In this document: piece after piece, positions 28,804 to 41,100 of the stretch
How the letters are laid out: each line of letters starts with the position of its first letter
How positions within the stretch are numbered: the stretch's first letter is position 1
Source: Trypanosoma brucei gambiense DAL972
Lineage: Eukaryota; Euglenozoa; Kinetoplastea; Trypanosomatida; Trypanosomatidae
DNA: 64,000 nt
Direction of reading: 5' to 3'
Assembly (NCBI RefSeq): GCF_000210295.1
Contig: NC_026743.1
Span: 2,728,001 to 2,792,000, forward strand
Notes under the pieces: generated by a model
Told to the model about the DNA's origin: nothing
Database searches by the model: none
Seen by the model: only the letters and a program-made list of their open reading frames with translations
Made by a program: the position numbers and the translations under genes

Positions 28804-31335
28804 ATGAGTTCAACCAAAGAGCCTCTACACATGTTCTCCTTAGGCGTAACGGAGCGCTCATGGGACGATGATGATGGAAATGCGCAGCATCAGCAGCGTC
28901 AACAACCGATGCCGCTTAAGGTAGGATCTGAGCAGGGTGGTGGCGTTTACAACAGTAACGTTGCACAGCTTCAGGCCCATGGGCGGTCCGACTTTGGCGC
29001 CACGGGTGAAATTCTGGGGTCGTCATCCTACCCGTCCAATACACCACCACCAGGGACGGGTTCCAATGCAATGGGGTGGGTGCGTTACACTGCGATGGAC
29101 TTTGAGCTTCTACTCCACGAGGGAAAACAACCTACGGATGATATGCGCCGTTCGCAGGTCTACGCTAAGTGGTACCAGACGAAAAGGTTAACTGATGATC
29201 GCGTTCTCCCGCCCCTGACAAATCCTCGCTATGACGCGAAGGGCGATGCGGAGGCCCCGTGGGATCCTGTGGTCCCCATGCGTATTCAAGGCCAGCAAAG
29301 CGTCGCCGGAGGCGGCGGCTCAGAGTTGGTAGGAAAAGGGGGTATTCGTATGGAGCTAGATACCAAAAACCTTCAGCAGGCACATGAGCAGCAAACGTTC
29401 AACCCGTACGCGATGTGCTTTCAACAGCAAGACGACAATATAATGAGTCCAGGAACGCAGTTCTTTGGCGCCTATGCACCGACGCCGCTAGCAACGATGG
29501 CAACACCAAATACGTTGCGTGCCTACGCTCACTCTCGTATGGGCACACAGGTTCGCAACAACAACAACGTTAACCGTGGGGAAATTACACAAATCATGGC
29601 ACCTGTGGCGGGGCAAACGCTTTACAACTCGGACTGGAATGCGACTGGCGACTTCACAGCAGCTCAAGGCATGGTGCCGAATGTCTGTCAGCAATATTAC
29701 ACTCAAGAACAAATGAACACCTTTGATTATTATGCCGACCCGACAGTAGTTAATTACTACAATACGGCAACCACCAATGTGACTGATCACACGCAGATGC
29801 AACCAGCCATAATGGCCATCGCCCCTACGGGAGATATGGGTGCATTACGTGGCCCTGCTGGTAGCGCTGGCCCAATGGCTGGTCCGAGTGGAGGCGCTAC
29901 TCGAGGTGGTAGACGTAGCGGTGGTAGGGGACGTGGAGGTAACAGCGGCAAATGGGGTTCAGGCGCGGCGAGAGGTCGTGGCACAGCCCCTCGTGAGTCG
30001 ACGCAGCCGTGCTCCGAGTTGTTGGAACATTTCCGCACTGACGCGGCGAGTGGTGGAGTAAGCCAGTGGCGCATTGCTCATATTCTTAACCACGCCGTGG
30101 AGTTTGCGCAAGATCAAGAGGGTAGTCGCTTTATTCAGCGTGCAGTGGAGAGCGCCACTCATGATGAGGTGGACGCTCTCTTCCGCGAGATTTTCGAGTC
30201 TCCCCTCGAACTGGTAGTTGACGTCTTCGGTAATTATGTACTGCAGAAGCTTCTTGAGGTGGGAAATGCGCGCCAACTTGCCTACGCTGCCACGCGCTTA
30301 CAGAACAATGTTGTCAATCTCACCCTTCAAACATATGGGTGCCGTGTGATCCAAAAGTGCATTGAAGTGATGCCCCCCGAAGGCCTCGATATTATTCTCT
30401 CTGAACTTAGGGGCAATGTAGCGAAATGCATTCAGGACCAGAACGGAAACCACGTGGTGCAGAAATGCGTGGAGGTTATTCCGCAACGTTGCGGCTTTAT
30501 TGTCTCGGCGTTCTCTGGACGGGTGATGGAGCTGGCCACCCATGCGTACGGTTGCCGCGTTATTCAGTGCATTATGGATCATTGCCCCGACCAGGAGGAA
30601 GCCATTTTTTCGGAGTTGCTTGATTGCGTAGGTACTTTGGCCACAGACCAATACGGTAACTATGTCATTCAACATGTGCTGCAGCACATGAAAGATGATG
30701 AAAAGGTGGGACGCATCTTCGACGCCTTGAAGGGGAACTTCTACGAATCCAGCAAGCAGAAATTTGCATCTAATGTAATGGAGAAACTATTTGTGCGTGC
30801 TGACCCTCAGCAGCGTATGGAACTTGTCAACATGATGTGCTCACCTATAGGAGATGACAGTGGTGAACCTGTTGAGGTGTTGTCCTTTAAGCGTTCGTCC
30901 GCTCCCAAAAAGGAAAACGTTGAGAAGCAGCGCAACGAGTACGCCAAAAAGGGCCGTCGCGACAGAGAACGCGATCGCGAGAAGGAGAACTCTCTTGGAC
31001 TTGTGGTTGAAGTGCAGTTGGCGGGAAGAGAGCCTCCCAGCATGCTTTGCCTTATGATGCAGAATCCTTTCGCTAATTACGTTGCCCAACGCGTACTTGA
31101 CGCCGCTCACGTTGATCAGTACGTTTGCCTCATCGATAATATTCAAAAGTTCCTGTTGCCCATCAGCACCTACACATATGGTGCCCCAATCGTGCAGCGT
31201 TTGGTCCGACGCGAGTTAGTAAAGGCTCCCGACGACGTTTCGCTAAATCTCGCAGTGAGTGCTGTTTCTGCAGGGGGAAGGGGCAGTTATGGGCACCACC
31301 GCAGGGAAGCGCGCGAGCACTTCGATGCCGAGTGA
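28804..31335 (+). CDS. Pumilio/PUF-family RNA-binding protein
   Basis: An 843-aa cytoplasmic-type regulator that binds 3' UTRs and alters mRNA stability or translation. The first 420 residues are low complexity, with Gln-rich stretches and an RGG-like segment near 365-395. From about 424 to 810 eight PUF repeats follow. Their RNA-contact segments, in order, are GSRFIQ, GNYVLQ, GCRVIQ, GNHVVQ, GCRVIQ, GNYVIQ, SNVMEK and ANYVAQ. Under the published PUF code these read 5'-UGUAUAUA-3' from repeat 8 to repeat 1, the classical Pumilio element. A charged insert of roughly 65 residues, rich in K/R/E, separates repeat 7 from repeat 8. The longest frame begins at a TTG ten codons earlier; the ATG at 28804 is preferred. 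T. brucei has about eleven PUF proteins and I cannot say which this is. Confidence 0.93.
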   Translation: MSSTKEPLHMFSLGVTERSWDDDDGNAQHQQRQQPMPLKVGSEQGGGVYNSNVAQLQAHGRSDFGATGEILGSSSYPSNTPPPGTGSNAMGWVRYTAMDFELLLHEGKQPTDDMRRSQVYAKWYQTKRLTDDRVLPPLTNPRYDAKGDAEAPWDPVVPMRIQGQQSVAGGGGSELVGKGGIRMELDTKNLQQAHEQQTFNPYAMCFQQQDDNIMSPGTQFFGAYAPTPLATMATPNTLRAYAHSRMGTQVRNNNNVNRGEITQIMAPVAGQTLYNSDWNATGDFTAAQGMVPNVCQQYYTQEQMNTFDYYADPTVVNYYNTATTNVTDHTQMQPAIMAIAPTGDMGALRGPAGSAGPMAGPSGGATRGGRRSGGRGRGGNSGKWGSGAARGRGTAPRESTQPCSELLEHFRTDAASGGVSQWRIAHILNHAVEFAQDQEGSRFIQRAVESATHDEVDALFREIFESPLELVVDVFGNYVLQKLLEVGNARQLAYAATRLQNNVVNLTLQTYGCRVIQKCIEVMPPEGLDIILSELRGNVAKCIQDQNGNHVVQKCVEVIPQRCGFIVSAFSGRVMELATHAYGCRVIQCIMDHCPDQEEAIFSELLDCVGTLATDQYGNYVIQHVLQHMKDDEKVGRIFDALKGNFYESSKQKFASNVMEKLFVRADPQQRMELVNMMCSPIGDDSGEPVEVLSFKRSSAPKKENVEKQRNEYAKKGRRDRERDREKENSLGLVVEVQLAGREPPSMLCLMMQNPFANYVAQRVLDAAHVDQYVCLIDNIQKFLLPISTYTYGAPIVQRLVRRELVKAPDDVSLNLAVSAVSAGGRGSYGHHRREAREHFDAE

Positions 31336-32560
31336 AAAAATAAAATAAAATAGTTGATAGGAGTTGTTGGACAGTCTGAGTAAATGGATGAAAAGGGAAA
31401 AGAGAAAAGGGGAATAGTGGGTGGTGTGTGACGAAATGTAGAGATGCATCACCGCAGTGAGAGTGACGTCGAATTGGCGTCCAATTTCCATATGAGGTCA
31501 CGACGTTCCTCACAAGCATGAATAAAATGAAATGAAGAAGGAAATTTTTTTTTAAAAAAAAGAAAAATCAAAACCAATATCAATTAATAAATAAATATAT
31601 TGTGTCCCCTCCATTTCCCTTGGTTGTCTGCTCTTTGTTGTTTTTTTTTCTTCATTTTACTATTCATTTTATTTCTCTCCATCATGTCACATAATCCCTC
31701 AAGCTGTGACCCAGAGGAGGGAAATGAATATCAAGAGGAAAAGATATTATATTTCAACATGTTTTGATGTAGAGAAGGATTGCACGTGTGCGTGCACTTG
31801 AAGGCGTTTGAAGGAAAGGGAGAAGAAAGAGGGAGGGGAGAAGGAATAGTGATGGAAGGAAAGAGAGGAAAGAAAGAGAAAAAAAAAGAAAAAAAAGAAA
31901 AAAAAGGGGAAAAAGAGTAAAGGAAGAGCAAAACTAAGACATGCAAGAAAAAAATAATATTAAATGAAGAAAGAAGAAACGAAAAAAAAATAATATTGAA
32001 TAATTGAGAGGGAATGATTGTTGTTGTTGTTTTTTTTTTTTTTGCTCCCTCTTGTATTTTGTAAAGAAAGAAAAGGAAAAGATACACGTACATCCCATTT
32101 TCTCTTCATTTTCTTTTTTTCATTTTCTTTTTTTTCCTTTTGTCTCCTTTCCTACGTGAAGATTAATGCAAAAAAGATATTTTGTTTACTTTTTCACCTT
32201 TTATCCCTCCTGAACTCTCGTTACTTCTGTTATATTTTTACGATTTATTACTTCTCACTAGTGTTTTGAATGTTGGTGTTGGTTGAGTGTTCTTTTTGTT
32301 TTGTTTTTGTTTTTTATTATTTTGTTTCGGATTTTTATTTGTTTGTTTTTATTTTCAATTTTTTGTTGTTGTTGTTGTGATTTAGCGTAGTGACGACTGA
32401 ATGGGACGAGAAGAAATACGATAGTGAATAGGAGAGTTTTTGTTTGTTTGTTTTTTGTTTTTGTTTTTGTGAAAAAGAGAAGTAAAGAAGGAGGAATCGA
32501 GCGGAGAAAAAATGGTGGGATGAAAGACAAAGAAAGAAAAAAAAATAAGAAAAAAGAAGC

Positions 32561-32595
<35 letters not shown>
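32561..32595. repeat. ATG trinucleotide microsatellite
   Basis: About eleven tandem GAT/ATG units within the gene-free block. Confidence 0.85.
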
Positions 32596-32596
<1 letters not shown>

Positions 32597-34335
32597 TGGT
32601 AGAGAGAAGAAATTTTATTATGTTGAGGAGTGTAGTGAAAAGGTGACAAAGAATTTTTCAAAAAGGAAGGGATTTTGCAGGTGGAAAAAAGGGAGACGTT
32701 TAGTTTGAAAATGAAAGTAAATTGGCTGAATGGGGAGAGGGATTTTTTTAAAAAAAAAATTAGTAATAATAATAAAATCAGCGAATAGACGAGTGGAATG
32801 GCAAAATAACAATATCAACAACAACAGATTAAAAGGAAGGAAAAAAAAAATAGAACAGAGTAAAAGTAAAAATGCCAACAGAGCACTACTACCACCGAAA
32901 TCAAGAACAAAACAAATCAATACGGAAGGGGGGGGGGAAAAATACGGAAGAAAGACGATGAGAAACGAGGGAATTCAGAAGAAGAAAAAAAAAAGAGAGA
33001 TAAGGAAGGGGGAGCGCACGAAGATGTGAATGAGTGACAAAGCAAATATAACCAAAAGCAGTTTATTATTATTATTATTATTTGTTATTGTTATTGTTGT
33101 TAGTAGACAAGAAGGATGAGTGATAACGACGTACCCATTTTTGTCTGTGTTTATGCTTGTGCTTGTGTGTGTTTTTTTTTCCCCTGTGATTTGCGAAGAA
33201 TATAAATATATATAAATATAAGTATATATAAATAAATATATATAAATATTTACTTATACAATATGTGTTCGTCTGTGTTGTTTTTTTTTGTGTGTGTGTC
33301 TATGAGCTGCGAAAAGAATGATGAATGAAAATTTATTTCTTTTAAACACTATGTTTGAAGGAAGTAAAGGCTATAGATTGTTTGACATCGGTGGTGTGAA
33401 AGGGGACAAAAAAGCAAAGAGAGGTCAGCTTTTTGTGTTTCATTTGTTTTCTTTTTTCTCCTTTTTCTCCTTTTTTTCTTTTTTTAAAAATCACCATTGA
33501 GGTGAACAGGTAGAGGTGTTGTAGAGATATGAAAGTGGATACAACGACGCAGAGCGTAGCGTAGACAAAAATTAAAAAAAAAATTAAAATAAATGCAGAA
33601 GAAAGGAGGAAAAGGTGTGTGTGGCGGATGTGGAAGGGGAAGTGACGAAAAAAAAAATGAAAGTGAGAAGCATTCACTCCATCTCCATTTTTTCCTCTTT
33701 ATTTTGTTGTGCCCGGAAATTTCTTTTTTTTTTCTTATTGGACCTTTAGGGAGGACGTTGATGCGTTCTTCTCCAATTTTTGTCTTACTTCTTTTATTTT
33801 ATTTTATTTTATCTTATTTTATTTCTTGTTTGTAGTGCTGTGCTTTTTCTTCGTCTTCTCTTTGTCTGTTTTTCTTTTTCTTTTTTTGTTTTCATGTGCT
33901 GTTTGTGCCCCTTCTTACATTTTTTTTTTAACACGCAAATCCATTTGATGGACTTGCTTTTGTGGAGCTGGGGAATCTCAGTTTCGAAATATACAATAAT
34001 AATAATATTATTATTATTACAATAATATAAATATTATTATTAGTGGTAATATTTATTGTAGTGTTCGTATCTTTCCTTTTCTCCTTCCATTCCATTCCAT
34101 TCCATTCCCTTTTCTTTTTCTTCTCCCTTCTCCCTTCTCCCTCTCCTTTCTTTCCTTCCTTATGTTCTTTTTCTTTTTCCTTCTGATTTTCCTCATTTTA
34201 CATGTTGACCTTCCGTTGCAGAGGAGTATTTATTATGCTTGTGTGTATGTGAGGGGGAAAAAAAAGAAGTGAAAAGAAATGTGAAGGTGAAGGCCGAGTG
34301 GGATGCATCGGGACGATTGTTATATTTGCTTCATT

Positions 34336-34353
34336 TATATATATATATATATA

Positions 34354-34383
<30 letters not shown>
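34336..34383. repeat. TA run joined to TTA run
   Basis: An alternating T/A run of about 20 bases passes directly into nine or so TTA units. Confidence 0.85.
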
Positions 34384-34386
<3 letters not shown>

Positions 34387-36525
34387 TATTGTTAATATTA
34401 ATATTATTATTATTACTACTACTACTATTTGCCCGCTCCTTCTCTTCTCTTCTCTTCTCTTCTTTAATTAATTTAAATTTACTCTTCTCCATTCCCCACC
34501 CTAACTTTTTTTTAGGCGTCGTTGCGTCTCCTCTGTGCCCCCGATGCCTAAGGTTGCTTTTTGTATTTATTTCGCTGTTGTGTTTTCTTGTTTGTTCTTG
34601 CGCACGTGTTGGAATGTACATGATTTTCTAAATTAAGAGAAAGAGAAAGAGGAAAAACGAAATATTCGCAAATGCTTATATATTAATATATATATATATA
34701 TATATATATTTAAATATGTGCATGTATATGTTTTTTTTGGTTCTATCTACGCGTGTTTGCGTCTGTGTTTGTGTTTGTGTTTCTTTCTTTACGAGGAAAG
34801 GCAGTAACTGAAAGGAATGCGTGTAGGATACCTGGGGAAATGGAGGAGAGGGATTTTGTGTTTGTTCGCCTGTGTGGAGGAATGAATAAAAAAAATTCTT
34901 TTTTTTTAAAAAAAAAGAAAGGCGACGCAAAAAAGAAGAGGGACGGTCGTGGGAGAGGAAAAGGGTTATATGAAGTGGGTCATTTAAAAGGAGCAAAAAG
35001 AAGGAAAAAAATAATTAAGGAAAAGCAAAAAACAAAACAAAACGAATTTAAAAAAACAACAACAACAACAGGGCAAATGGATGAAAGGGGAGGGGGGAAA
35101 AAAAAGGGGGAGAAGAGTAAAGGAGCGAAACGGGAGAAGGGGATCGGTAGAAGAATGACAGGAATATATATTTTATATATTATTTAGCTGTGGAGAAATT
35201 GAAGTTTAGGGGTGATGAAATGAAAAATGGGAATTAGTGCGTATATATATATGTGTGTGTGTGTGCGCGCGTATGTATGGCTATTGTGCAGTACATTTAC
35301 GAGTTATTTAAACATATGTATCCATCAGGAATAATTGAACATGAAGACAAACAACCAAACAAGCAAATGAAACGGAATAGATAAATGAGAAGCAGAAGGT
35401 GAACATGATGGAGTTTTGATTGTGTGTGTGTGAGTGTGTGCATTTGGTGGTGTAAGAGTAGGAGGAGGGAAGTGAGGCGTTAGTATAATGAGGAAAAAGA
35501 TGGGAAAGCATTTTCTTCTTTTCTTCTTCTGAAAAAAATAAAAAGGAGTAAAGGGGGGAATGTCAACTGGGAAGGGAAGACAAGGCAAAGTGCGAATCCT
35601 TCCCCGCATGCCTGTTTTATTTTTTCCTTTCCTTTTTTTTTTTAGCAACTGCTGCTGCTGCTGAGGGCCCACTCTCTTTGTTTATTCCTTTTTGTTATAC
35701 GCCCTTCATCTTCTCTTTTGTTTCTCTTTCCCTCCTTCTTCACCTTCACCCTTGTTTTTTTTCTTTTTCTATTTCATTCACTTCCCTTCTTCTATCAGTC
35801 ACCATATATACACGTGTGAGTTTGTTAGCGGTACCGTCTTGTTACTACTTTTATTTGGCTGCTTTTTTTGTTTTCACTTTGTTTTTCTGTGGCATTGAAC
35901 ACCATTGTCAAAACCTGCCTACAGTGATGTTCATTCATTCATTCATTCAACTATTTTATTTGATTTTATTTTTGCGCATGTGTACTCCTGCCATCTTTCC
36001 ATCCATTCCAGTTATCCTGCGTAGTTGAACTTTCCCCTCGTTCCTCTTTTTTTTTTTCTTTTTTGTAAAATATTGACATTAGTTATAAAAGTGTTGATAT
36101 GTCCATTGTAGCGCACTCGTAACACTTCCCGTGCATTCAGCATTTGCCCATACATATTTATTTGCTTATCAATATATGAATATATGAATATATATATATA
36201 TATTTATGTGCATTGATAATTGCACGCGTTGGGAGAAGGAAATGCGGGGCACGTGGTGGCAACGGCAAATGATTTCGCAAGGATTGACAGCAGATATTTG
36301 TGTAATGTCCCCCCCCCCAAAAAAAATAATGGTAATAAATAAATAACAAAAAACAGAAAAAAAAAAGAACAACAACAAAAAGAAACAAAAACGGGTGTAG
36401 AAAAATGTACACCACACAAAAAAAAAGAAAAGAGATTATGACTTAAAGGCGTGTAGGAAATTCTTTGTAAAGAACTTTTAGTTTCACTCTGCTCTCTTTT
36501 ATCTCCTTACTGCTCTGAACACCAT

Positions 36526-36568
36526 TATCTTTTATTTTTATTACTTCGTTTTCTTGCATCTACATAAG
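36526..36568 (+). promoter_or_regulatory. Predicted trans-splice acceptor
   Basis: T/C-rich sequence at 36526-36556 is followed by AG at 36567-36568, 120 bases upstream of the ATG at 36688. This is the first acceptor after the gene-free block. Confidence 0.45.
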
Positions 36569-36579
36569 GGATCAGAAAA

Positions 36580-36606
36580 GGAAGGAAGGAAGGAAGGAAG
36601 GAAGGA
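36580..36606. repeat. GGAA tetranucleotide microsatellite
   Basis: About six tandem GGAA units; a second shorter block (36669-36684) lies just before the next ATG, in the predicted 5' UTR. Confidence 0.8.
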
Positions 36607-36687
36607 AAAGAAAAAAGGAGACAAAAACCAAAGAAAGAACTCAAATAATTAAAAAAAAAAGAAGAAAGAAAGGAAGGAAGGAAGAAA

Positions 36688-37077
36688 ATGCTTTCAAGAC
36701 AATTAGTAACGAGGTGCGGCATGGGCATACGACCAGCACTTATCAACCAGGTTTCCATGGGATGTGGCGGTGTTTGCTTCACGGGTTTACGCTGTGAGAA
36801 ACGCGGGGTTTCTCAAATTGCTGCCAACCTCGCAACTCACGCGCTTCAGGTGCCATCATGCTTTTCACTCAGCACACTTTTGTATTCACCATTGGGTACT
36901 GCCATGCTCATTGTGTTGGCATATAATATGGTGGTAGTTGGAACCAAACAAATGACATATATCATGGAAATTACAGGTAAGGATTATGTGCAGGATCAGC
37001 AACTGCATCAAATTATGAAGTATGGTATCCTGAGTTGCTTACTTCTTGCGATGGAGGTGCTTTTTGTGGAGGTGTGA
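36688..37077 (+). CDS. Small predicted mitochondrial membrane protein
   Basis: A 129-aa protein I do not recognise. The N-terminus (MLSRQLVTRCGMGIRP) is basic, lacks acidic residues and resembles a short mitochondrial presequence of the kinetoplastid type. Two hydrophobic segments are visible: about residues 66-88 (SPLGTAMLIVLAYNMVVVG) and about 110-129 (YGILSCLLLAMEVLFVEV), the latter ending at the C-terminus. The short loop between them is polar (KQMTYIMEITGKDYVQDQQL). A small inner-membrane subunit of a respiratory complex or translocase is possible but unproven. It is the first gene after a long noncoding block. Confidence 0.65.
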   Translation: MLSRQLVTRCGMGIRPALINQVSMGCGGVCFTGLRCEKRGVSQIAANLATHALQVPSCFSLSTLLYSPLGTAMLIVLAYNMVVVGTKQMTYIMEITGKDYVQDQQLHQIMKYGILSCLLLAMEVLFVEV

Positions 37078-38167
37078 AGTATAATATGAGGGTTATTATT
37101 CAGTATTAGTAAGGAAAGAGAAAAGAAAAATGTTGTAGGTATGAACTGAAACTAGGATACAGAGAAGAAGAAGAAGGAGGGGAAGGGGGCAAAAGAAAAA
37201 AAAATAAAAATAGAAACGCATCTACACATGGCTCGGAATGGGGCACGAGCGTGTTAAGGTGAATTAAAACAAGTCTCAAGTAATGAAGCGAACCACTTAT
37301 AGCGTCCCACGGTAGTGATATCTTTTGTAAGAGTATTTTATTGCGTACGATTCGTTCGCATCGGAGTCGTAGTCACAAGTGCCCTCCTTTTTTTTATAAA
37401 AAAAACCTTTGTATCGACTACATCCTGAAAGGGGAAACACACTGAAAAGTGCAATTATCAATAAAAGGAAGAGGACTGGGGATGCAAAACAAAAAAAACG
37501 GATGGAAAGGTAGGGGGTAAGGAAGTTACATATCAATGTTCAATGAAACCAGTGAAATGGGGATAGGTCATGTACGCACGCATATACATATATATATATG
37601 GTAACTTTGTCTGTGCGTGTTTGCATGTTTGTATACCTGTGAAAGTCCTCTTGAAGACGGTGACAATACCAGCGAGTATGAGAGACGGTAGGTCTTTAAG
37701 AGAAGAAACGCGACGCGTGTTACCTTTTTTATTTTTCCTTCATCTTGGTATCTTTTCTGTCTTATTGTGAGTTTTGGGTGTTTTTTCCTTTGTTTATGTC
37801 TCACTGTTTGATACCCAGTGTCGATAAATATTTTTTACGTTCGCCTGTTGTGCTCCACCATTCGATCATTTATTTGTTATTGACATCACTATTATTATTA
37901 TTATTGTGCCTCTCTGTATTGTGTTGTTTTCGTTTGGTGGCAGGTCTCCCCGCCCAAGGACATAGTGTTGGTGACAGAGTGTTACTGGACGCACATAAAC
38001 ACCTAACAGGAAGTAAAGGAGGCTTGGAAACGAAAGAAAAAAAAACATAAGTAGATAAATAATTGAAATAGGTAAAAAGGACGGGACGGAATACCTTCAG
38101 CACTTTGAGAGAGAAAAAAGTGCCCTAACGGACCAAAAAGGGGAGGAGAAGCGAAGTCAAACGGGGA
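37078..38167. other. Intergenic region, no gene seen
   Basis: About 1.1 kb. It has an A-rich block (37180-37215), a TA run (37585-37600), an ATT run (37887-37905), and pyrimidine-rich sequence (37905-37935) leading to AG at 37942-37943, a likely acceptor for the next gene. Confidence 0.55.
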
Positions 38168-41100
38168 ATGTCCTCGCGTGAGGAGAGGAGAAACGATACT
38201 GCGGATGAAAATGGAGAGGAGGAGGATGAACTGTTCGAAGAAGAGGTGGAGGACGAAGACCACTTGACAGCCGACAGGTTTTCACCCGTCAGCAACATTG
38301 GTAAGGAAAGCATGAGCCCGTCGGATAGAAGCAGAAGCATTAACCGTTCAGCTGAACTTAAATCAGGGAAAGAGAAAGGTGTGTATTCCAGTCTCCCTCC
38401 GAGGAAGCCTGATATAACGGAGATTACAATGCAACTTCCAGGTATGGGTGATGACTTCATGACAGTTCATGTGCGGCTCACTCCCGCGATTGACCTCCAG
38501 CCTCCAAAAGGCAACTGGTTGAAGGAGGTTGAAAAGGATGGGGAAATTGATGAAGAGGCACAGGAAGAGGAAGAGCAAGGACGAGATGAAGAGGATGAGG
38601 AGAATGAAGAGGAGGAGGACGAGGAAGGGGATGAGGATGAGGATGAAAACGGCACAGTGCCGCGCAAGAGAGGCGGCACGCAGTTGGGGAAGGGCAAGAA
38701 GGAAGCAAATGAAGAGGAAGAGGGAGATAATGAGGAAGAGGAGGAGAACAGTGATGTAAATGCCACCAAAGAACGGTTGTGCCCTCCTTGGCTACTACCT
38801 TTGCTAAGCGACGATGCATTCTACTGGGAACATACACTAGATAAAATGTTTGGCTACGAGCTTCCACCAAGTCCAAATATCGATGCTTGTGGTGACCCGA
38901 AGAGTGCCATTAGAAGGCCGAGAACAAGTAGGGATGATGGTGACGGGGATGCAGAAGACCAAACTGGGGACAAGCTCAAGACACCTGATAAGGTTGTGAT
39001 AACGGATGCAGCGGATGACAAAAGTGCTGCTAGTGGCGACAGTAGCGACGCCGACGGAGATATTCGTGAAGGGGAGTTATCCACGATTACCGTTCCAACC
39101 AACCAAACGTCTAAGCAGCTAGAAGCACAACCTCGCCCCGCAAGATTCTCCTTGCAGTCGTCATCTTCTCTTGGAATGAATGTACAAAATCAGTTTCCCA
39201 AGCGGCCGGTGTTGCGTTTTACAGAAGCCAGTCGCCTCTTCTATATTGTGCGTTCTATCGGCGGTAAACGATGGTACTTGCTCGATACACTTCCTATGCC
39301 TGAGGAAGAGAGTGAGGAGGATGTAGAGGAAGAGGCAATGGAAGAGGTAGAGGAAGGTGAGGAGAGCGAAGAGGATGAAACAAACTCTGCGAGCGGCAGC
39401 ACAGAGACTGGTGACCAGAATCTGGACGAGGAGCGCGAGAAGAATGTGGAAGATGACCAGGCCAAAGAACCGATGGAACAAGCGGTGGGGGCTCAGCCTG
39501 ACGTCGATCAGGTAGAAGAAGAGGAGGACGACGGAGGCGTACCGGATGCAAGTATGCTCGATATGCAATCTGTTATCTGCATTGACACACTTACGCTAGC
39601 CGCACTGCGGTGCCCAGCGGCTCTTCGCACCTGTTTGGTGCAGAAGGACCCTATTTCTCTGGCGTGCATTGAGACATGGATGCGGTTGGATGTCAACATC
39701 GCACTGCCGATACTAACCACAATTTACCGCACGATGCTTGCCATACGTGCAGAGGCCCCACGGCTACCGTATTCTCTTCCCGATTGGAAATTCGATTACA
39801 ACATCTTCTTAACATCGTCCTACCTGGCGCACCGTAAGCCGCAGTATCCGCGGCAAACTGCAAATTTGGTTTCGAGTACCTCTCAAATTTTGACTGTGGT
39901 AGACTCCCCGTGCGTAGGGGAGAGGCAAAGTTATGAAACTATGGCTGGGTTACTTTCGGTTCGCACCTTCCCATCAAAGCCGATTCTATTACAAAACTTG
40001 AACCATGTGGTTGGAATGCGGTTGTTCGTGTGGCTTATTACGGAGATACCCCATCACGTGTTGCTGCAGTGGGCTTCCCTGAAGTCGTCGCCTCCGGATT
40101 CTGGGAGGAAGGACGCTGAAACTGGTAGCGAAAGTGATGACGGTGACGATGAAGAGGATGAGGAAGGAGACGGCAAGAAGAAGGCTGCCCGCTATATCGC
40201 TTCGGTTGTAGACGCGTTCTGGAAACGCGTTCCCAGCGTGGACGGCCCTTACTTGATTCTTTCTCCCTTCTTGAAGGCCGTTGTCGTGGAAGTGCGTCGG
40301 CGCCAGCGGCGGGAGCGGGAGGGATTCGGTGCATCGAAGTACACACTAATGGAGTGCGTTGCGCATGCATTGCCCAAACGTATAGAAGACGGCAAACCAA
40401 AGAAAGATCCACTGGTAGCATCCTCATTTTCTCTCTTTCCTCAGAACTATGGACCCCCTGAGTTGTCCACGCCATCGCCACCAAACCAGCGAGTGTATCA
40501 AAGTGACCTTGTCATACTACTACTCACACTGACAACGACGCCTGCTACACGAGACGCAACAACCGTGCGGACGGAGCGATTGGCCCTGGGTGTTCGATCG
40601 CATCCACGCCCCCTCTCATATGCACCTGATGGCAACTATGAGCTTCTAACGTATCTGCTGAATAAGAAAACGGAGAAGGTTCGGACTCCCGTGGAAGCTG
40701 TACGGTCGGGATATTTCCGTGTCCTGTATCTTTCCCTACTGCGTTTCGTGGCGCCTTCTTCTGTTATGCTCCTACTTTCGGTGACACCACTCTTTTCTGT
40801 CATGGGACCGGCGGATCGATGCCCCTTGCCTCAGCTGCTGCACGCGTGGCACATTGAGTGGGATTTTTGCTTCAGGGGTCATTTAGATCACTTTATAAAT
40901 ACATTTTGGAATGAATTGTATTATCGTACCCTCGAGAAACAGTTTGACGACGCAACAGTGTTACGAGCGAAGCAGTTGATGCTTCTGGAAAAAGTGACAG
41001 AACGGCGCAATCAATACCTATTTGCCATCCGGCAACTGAATTCGCGCGCACGTCCTCTTTCTGCAAGGGCATTCGTGGGGTTCCCGGTCCTAGTGGGGGA

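Larger units (their letters stand above)
31336..36687. other. Gene-free 5.35-kb low-complexity region between co-directional genes
   Basis: No supportable gene on either strand. The block alternates purine-rich segments (31840-31990, 32490-32760, 34620-35180, 36310-36690) with pyrimidine-rich segments (32010-32240, 33440-33920, 34060-34200, 35630-36060). Microsatellites include ATG (32561-32595), TTA (33063-33083 and 34355-34383), TA (34336-34356 and 34686-34710), CCATT (34086-34108) and GGAA (36580-36606). Genes on both sides run rightward, so this is not a strand-switch region. It could hold a transcription start or stop domain inside one strand, as known at some head-to-tail sites in T. 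brucei. No tRNA, rRNA or snRNA sequence was recognised by eye. Confidence 0.7.

Noticed and set aside
31731..32093. Minus-strand frames in the gene-free block, up to about 120 codons
   Set aside because: They are made of F/L/S or K/N/Q runs from homopolymer and microsatellite DNA; no coding character.
32561..36606. Possible tRNA or CRISPR-like arrays in the gene-free block
   Set aside because: No B-box-like GGTTCGA sequence was seen by eye, and the repeats are simple microsatellites without spacers.
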